A stretch of 64,000 nucleotides of DNA from Tragulus kanchil (taxonomy: Eukaryota; Chordata; Mammalia; Artiodactyla; Tragulidae), in NCBI GenBank assembly GCA_022376925.1, contig JAIOJX010000001.1, positions 2,947,501 to 3,011,500 of the forward strand, written 5' to 3'. Below are positions 58,576 to 64,000 of the stretch, in pieces (positions within the stretch are counted from its first letter, which is position 1; each line of letters opens with the position of its first letter). A program made the translations under genes and the position numbers. Below the pieces are notes generated by a model. That model made no database searches. It was not told where the DNA came from and worked only from the letters and a program-made list of their open reading frames with translations.

Positions 58576-61500
58576 CTGGTGGCATGTCCTGGAGACAACA
58601 GAACACCAAGGTCTGGAGCTCAAGGTTGAGGCCTGGACTCAAGACAGCAATCAGGGATCAAGGCTTCGTCCATGCAGTAATGCAGTAAAGGTGGTAACTG
58701 AAACCTCAGGCCCTCCTGTAGCCCCCCATGCCTCCCCCACACCCCCAACCATGGGACGGCATAGAGTGAGGTGAGAATATGAACCAGAGAGGGCTCAAAG
58801 TCGGAGCAGTAACACATCATGGGCAGGAGTCAGCACAGAAGACTGAAGATGGGCGATTGGACAAGCACGAGAGAGACCAGGAAGAAGCGGTGGCCGTGTT
58901 TCTAGGACGGTGGAGGGGTGAGAATGTTCCACGCTGTCATCTGCTGCTGCTGATTTCAGAAAGGACAAGGACTAACAAAAAATCCCTTTGGATTTATGGA
59001 CAAAGATGTCTTTGGTGAAGTTTATAAGAGCACTTTGTGTGGGGTGATAGAAGCAGCAGACAAATTCCAATGGACTGATAAGTAAGGGAGGAGGAAAGAA
59101 AGATAAATGTGAGGGACGTTTTGTTTACAAGAAAAGGAAAAAGATACAGTTATGGCTGGAGGGGATGTGGGATTGATAAAGGTGATAAATTGGTGCTTTT
59201 TCCTGTGGGAAAACCTTAAATCTGCTTTTAGGTCAAGGAGAAGGAAACAATGGAAACAACTTCCTCCAAAGAGAGGAGGAAAAGGAGGGAGGGAGGGATG
59301 GAGGGAGGCTGGGAGGAAGAATGAGGCCCAAGGATTGGGGGAGGGTAGCACTGGGCACAGGAACGCTCAGAGGACAAGAGGCAAGTCAGGCTGCCCTTCA
59401 GGAGCAGGGGCTCATAGGGCTTCAGAGCACCTCCTGTGGCGGCAGAACAACGGGCCCACAGACGTCTACACCCTCTTCCACTAGAATTTGTGGAGATATT
59501 GTCTTAGATGGTAAAAGAGAATTAAGTTCTCTAGTTGACTTCAAATAGGGCGATGGCCCTGGATTATCTGGGAGACCCCAGGGTAATCACACGTGGAAAA
59601 GGGAGGCCAAAGAGAAAACCAGAGATATGGCAGCCTGAGAAGGACTCAGTCCAACATTGCAAGCTTTGGAGATGGAGGAAGGGAGCTAGGAACCAAGGGG
59701 TGCAGGAGGACTACAGAAGGTGAAAAAGGCAAGGACAGACTCTCCCCTAGAGGCTCGGAAGGAGCACAGCCTGGCAAGATGCATTTTGATCTAAGATCAT
59801 AAATGTGTGTTAAGTCCCCAAGTATGTGCTAATTTGTTATAGTTGCCATAGGGAAGCAATACATCTCTGCTCACCTTTATTTCCTCCCAGGGTTCTAGAT
59901 GCTGGGAAATAATCAAGGATCCCCAGTTGAATGTGAGTGTGGGTGTATTAATTTGGGCAAACATTTTAAACTCCCAGAAGGCAGGCTCCTGTTCAAATTC
60001 TATTGGAAAAATCTGGCCAGGGTAGCAAGAAATCCATCCCACAAATATTTGTTGCACACAAAGTACTATACTAGGTGCTGGGAATACAATAGACAAGAAC
60101 ATAGACAAGGCTGAACAGCAGTGGCCTACAGGGAGATCTCTAGTAACACCCAACAAGAATGGGCTAACTGCGGCCCAAGTGCTCGGTCCTCAGCTTTGCT
60201 TCCTCAGCAAAGTCCTGTCTGAGTCTGGTGATTTTGTCAGCCATGTTTAGAGGTGAGCAAAGAACACCTTTAAGTCAGAACAGGAAAGGACTGGATTGCC
60301 TCTGGGCTTTTCTCCAAGAAGTGCGTAGGGAAGGACACGCGTGGGTAGGGAGAAGCTGTACAAGCTGTAGTTCTGACAAGTGTCAGGGCAAAAGAATGAG
60401 GGGCCAAAAGCATTTGGAATCTAGGTGAGAGACATGGTGGTGGCTATGGCCGTGGAGGGAAGCGCGCTCAGGAGGCAATGCCAGCTTGGGAGAAAGTACA
60501 GGTGACCATGGTCTGACTATCTGAGGATGGGCCTGGTCCCCGGGGATCCCGTAGCCCTGCCCTGGCTCCCGGCCCACCACACTGTGATGCTATAGTGTAT
60601 TATCAGGGCTGGTGACCTGACTCTCACCAGGACTGTGAACTCTTTGAGGGGAGGGGCCGTTTATGTTTTTTTCTTCCCAGGTGTATGCACGAGCCAAGCA
60701 CAGAACTGGCACTGTTTCTCTGTCTCTGGTCGGGGAGTGGGACAGAGAAACACACAGACAGTACAAGTCACAGTGTAATAGACAGACAGCCCTGAAAGGG
60801 AGGCAAGGAGAGGGGACGGAAGGGAGAAAACGTGCATCCTTTGGTACCTTTTTCTCTGTTGCTGCCAAATCTCTTTCATGATTGACCTCTTCACTCTTTC
60901 CACCTACCTCCTTGAAAGCCTGACCACTAAATGAAACTCACTGAGAGATGTTCTCAGCAAGCAGTCAGAGGGGAGGGCAGGGGGAAATCTCAGCAACAAA
61001 GGGACGTGAGAGCATGAACAGCTGTACTGAAGGTTCTGTCTGTGAGCTTTTGGGGCAGTCCCTGCTCTCTGGCTTCTAGAAACGATGCTAACTTCTTAGG
61101 GACTCAATTGGGGCCTCAGATTCCCACTTTACAAGAGACCCAGAGAAAAGTAGGGACAAGCCCAGGCAGCAGTTTCTCAGCAGGGACGCCCTGAAATCTT
61201 GGTACTCAAAGAACCCTGAGTTTGTCACATTGTTTCAACCAGGAAAGTGAAGCACACAAGAGAAAGGGATTCTTAGGGAAGAGAGAACTGGTTCTGGTTC
61301 TTTCCCACAGCTTCTGACGTAAGCAGCAGCCTTCATCCACGTCTTGCCTCATAAGCTGTGTTCCCAGGAAAGCACTGAAGCCAATAACTGGTGGAAACTG
61401 ACGTGGAGGAGAAGGCTTGGGAGGCTGAAAGCAACAAAGAGAAGGATCAAGGAGAATAGGCTGGTCCCTTTTTCCCTCTCCCCTTTCAAGGCTGTCTGGA

Positions 61501-61615
61501 TTTATCTCTTCTCTTCTTTTTGTAAAGATGGAAGCTCAGATAAAACTTAAGCTGAATTTCTCAAATTGTGGCTCCTTGTCTCATGTATCCCTCTTTCTTG
61601 ACTCTGGGAAAGTAA
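58576..61615. other. Intergenic stretch, no gene recognised
   Basis: This stretch has somewhat higher GC than the introns, with purine-rich runs near 59270-59340. Open frames of up to 119 codons have no recognisable domain and no consistent splice structure. A repeat of the type 'caaatatttgttgcacacaa' lies near 60035-60140. Confidence 0.5.
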
Positions 61616-61619
61616 CAGG

Positions 61620-62440
61620 GGAAAGTAGATTCTACACACAGGAAACAACAGGTGCAATGTCCCAGAGGCTTGGGAGAGCAAGCAGCTGTTGAGGAACTGT
61701 TAGCAGTCAAGTGCAGCTCGAAAGGAGAGTACTGTGCAGCGGGGAGGGCAAGGAACAGTGCAGGGGCACATGACAGAGACGTGGGCACAGACGGAAGCAG
61801 AAGTCAATTGTGCAGGGTTGTACAGGCCGGCGTGAGACATTTGAACTTTATCTAAAGATCAATGGGCTCCAATGAAGTACATTAAGTAGGAGAATAGCCT
61901 GGTCAGGTGAGATGTAATAAGATTGTTTTGACTGCTGCTGGTAGAAGTGAATGGTGAGGGATTAGACTGGTAGCAAGGAAAACATTTAGAAGGCCACTAA
62001 AATAATTCAAGCAGTATATCATGTTCCGGACAAAGATAACGAAATTGGGAAGTCCAGTTTCATTAACACAACGGCTAATAATAAATTTGGATAAAATTGT
62101 ATGAAATAGATTTCATTGGACTTGGTAGTGATTAAATATGGGGTGTGGAAGAGGAAGGAATATATCTTGATAGTCAGGTTTCTAGCTTGGATGTCTAAAT
62201 GGATGGCTGAAGCATTTGGTAATTATGGTTATGGTTTGGTCTTAAGAGTGAGGGCTGTGACGAATTTAGTTTGGGGCAATCCCACTAGAGATATTCAGGA
62301 AGAAGTTGGATGTTATAGGTCTGAGGTTAACAGAAAGACCTGAACCAGAGATGTGTATTTGGGAATCATCACATATAGATTATACTTGAATTTAGCAACA
62401 AAGAAATCCTTGATAATCTTACAAATATCACCTTTAGTAA
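61620..62440 (+). repeat. Ancient interspersed repeat, family not assigned
   Basis: ggtgcaatgtcccagaggct, ttgaactttatctaaagatc, tgttttgactgctgctggta and gggaatcatcacatatagat follow the same pattern as the elements at 9040 and 57780. Confidence 0.45.
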
Positions 62441-62766
62441 AGTTTCAGGTAAGTTTTTCATTAGGTGGAGGAAAGTTCAGGGGATCCTATCTGATGAATT
62501 TTTAGAAACTATGAATTTTCATTGCAGCCAATCTACCTACTGGTGAGATTTTTCTCTAGCGGTCAGTTTTCATCGGGCTAGGTGGATGAGGACAATGGAA
62601 GAATGGCTAGTATAAATGGGACATGAGAATGACAGGGAAAAGGAGCTGGAAATGTTGACAAGTAGAAGGAACTGAAGTTCTAAAACAGTTTGAAAACCAA
62701 GTATTTGCATAATAGAAGAGTAAGTAAGCTACAACAATAGCAGTTGTGGTTAGAGAATCGAATGTT

Positions 62767-63767
62767 TAAGTTTAAGATATTACACTAAATTGATTTTAAG
62801 TATAATCAACAGAGTGGACAGCAGACGCCTAGTGAAGGAGGAAGCCATTTCTGGTGAGGAAGACAAAGGGGTTGGATTGATCTTCCCTAGGGATATTGTA
62901 GCTATCTAAAAGAACACCAGATTTCAGAGTAGAGAGGAAGACTGTGAGCCTGGAGACATAATCTCCAGAGAGAAGGTTAAGGACATCAATGCCGAAGCGA
63001 GGAACGTATTTCAAGCCATTATTACATTGTCTCCTCCTAGCCCTGGGCCTGATGCAGAGGCATATCATGGGTGGACAAGTGAATGAATGAATAATCTGAA
63101 GGGTTCAGAGTCCTAGAAAAATGCTGGAGTCAAAGGGAGTTTTGTTGCAGACACATGTTTAGGCCCCAAAGGGGGAACAGAGAGGCTTTCCTAAATTCCC
63201 ACAGTCATCGTAAAAGAAGTAGGTTGAGTCCCTAGGGATTCATCCCACAGTAGCCTTGGACTTGGTCACTCCTGCTCTGAATCCTACTCCAAGAGATTCT
63301 GCTGCAAGCCTTCCATGGGAGCGCTGATGAGAAGTCTCTGGTGGCTGCACTCTGGACAAAAAGGGTGACAGGCACTCGACCACCCTTGACACTCCTACTC
63401 CCTACATGCACACACCATTTGGCCTGGCTAGAGCTCAGGGCCTTGGGGACCCCTTAGAGAACCCTCTGAAGATGGAGGTATCCCTCCACAGATCTCTTTA
63501 CACAAGAAGGTGGGGCCTCCTGCTCTGAGCAGGTTTTTAACATACCCTAGGTCTTTGCTGCAGTATATGTGGGCACTTCAAATTTGGAATGTAAAGACTG
63601 CATTTCATAGTAGAAGAGCCTTCTGCTTACTGACTTCCTATTATTCTGAGGTCATTTTGTATAAGGGTTATAGATATAAATAATTGCAACAGAATTTTCA
63701 ATAGTAAATGTTATTGCTATAGATTGAAAACACAAAACCAAAATAAGTCCTTTTAGAGTCTATTGTA
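62767..63767. repeat. Unit A of duplication 11
   Basis: The first 234 bp of this 1001-bp unit recur at 63768-64000. If the series continues past the window, the unit length would again be about 1 kb. Confidence 0.9.
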
Positions 63768-64000
63768 TAAGTTTAAGATATTACACTAAATTGATTTTAA
63801 GTATAATCAACAGAGTGGACAGCAGCGCCTAGTGAAGGAGGAAGCCATTTCTGGTGAGGAAGACAAAGGGGTTGGATTGATCTTCCCTAGGGATATTGTA
63901 GCTATCTAAAAGAACACCAGATTTCAGAGTAGAGAGGAAGACTGTGAGCCTGGAGACATAATCTCCAGAGAGAAGGTTAAGGACATCAATGCCGAAGCGA
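63768..64000. repeat. Unit B of duplication 11, cut by the window end
   Basis: This is a direct repeat of 62767-63000. One base is missing (agcagacgcc versus agcagcgcc). The copy is still matching when the window ends. Confidence 0.93.

Noticed and set aside
58576..61615. A second gene downstream of GABRA3
   Set aside because: The higher GC content suggested one, but no open frame shows a known domain and no set of splice sites joins into a convincing coding sequence.

Overview
This is nuclear DNA from a ruminant, almost certainly a bovid. The evidence is dense Bov-tA and CHR-type tRNA-derived SINEs, BovB (RTE) LINE sequence, bovid-type L1, and spliced exons of a vertebrate receptor gene. 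There are no bacterial genes, operons, CRISPR arrays or stand-alone RNA genes. The only functional gene is the 3' part of GABRA3, the GABA-A receptor alpha-3 subunit (X-linked in placental mammals), on the + strand. Its last four coding exons are intact: 103-246, 19093-19245, 23582-23793 and 40854-41189 (stop 41187-41189). All splice sites are canonical and the exon phases agree. A 3' UTR of about 1.7-2.0 kb follows. The exons encode the end of the extracellular domain, the four membrane helices and the cytoplasmic loop, including the known I/M RNA-editing site, which sits in a clear hairpin.

Layout: 1-246 exon 7; 247-19092 intron 7, with an old L1, an imperfect repeat block, BovB, a decayed class I-type endogenous retrovirus on the minus strand (about 9.8-17.1 kb) and a solo LTR; 19093-19245 exon 8; 19246-23581 intron 8; 23582-23793 exon 9; 23794-40853 intron 9, rich in L1 and CHR/Bov-tA SINEs with nested insertions; 40854-43205 terminal exon and 3' UTR; 43206-64000 intergenic DNA with SINEs, L2, nested L1 and old repeats, and no recognisable gene.

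The most unusual feature is serial. Ten near-identical head-to-tail duplications of about 1.0-1.18 kb, plus one of 146 bp, are scattered through the window in unrelated sequence (L1, ERV, L2, unique DNA). Copies differ by zero to a few bases, often homopolymer length, and some junctions carry 15-68 bp of filler. The uniform unit size and copy identity suggest false duplications made at contig joins or gap fills. A real recurrent duplication process is the exciting alternative, and read depth would decide.

A second notable structure is an inverted repeat of about 226 bp (about 93% identical by eye). Its arms lie in introns 7 and 8 and enclose exon 8 and the solo LTR. In pre-mRNA it could form a long duplex around the 153-nt exon, whose removal would keep frame but delete TM1. 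All alignments here were made by eye, and repeat family names come from recognition, not a search.
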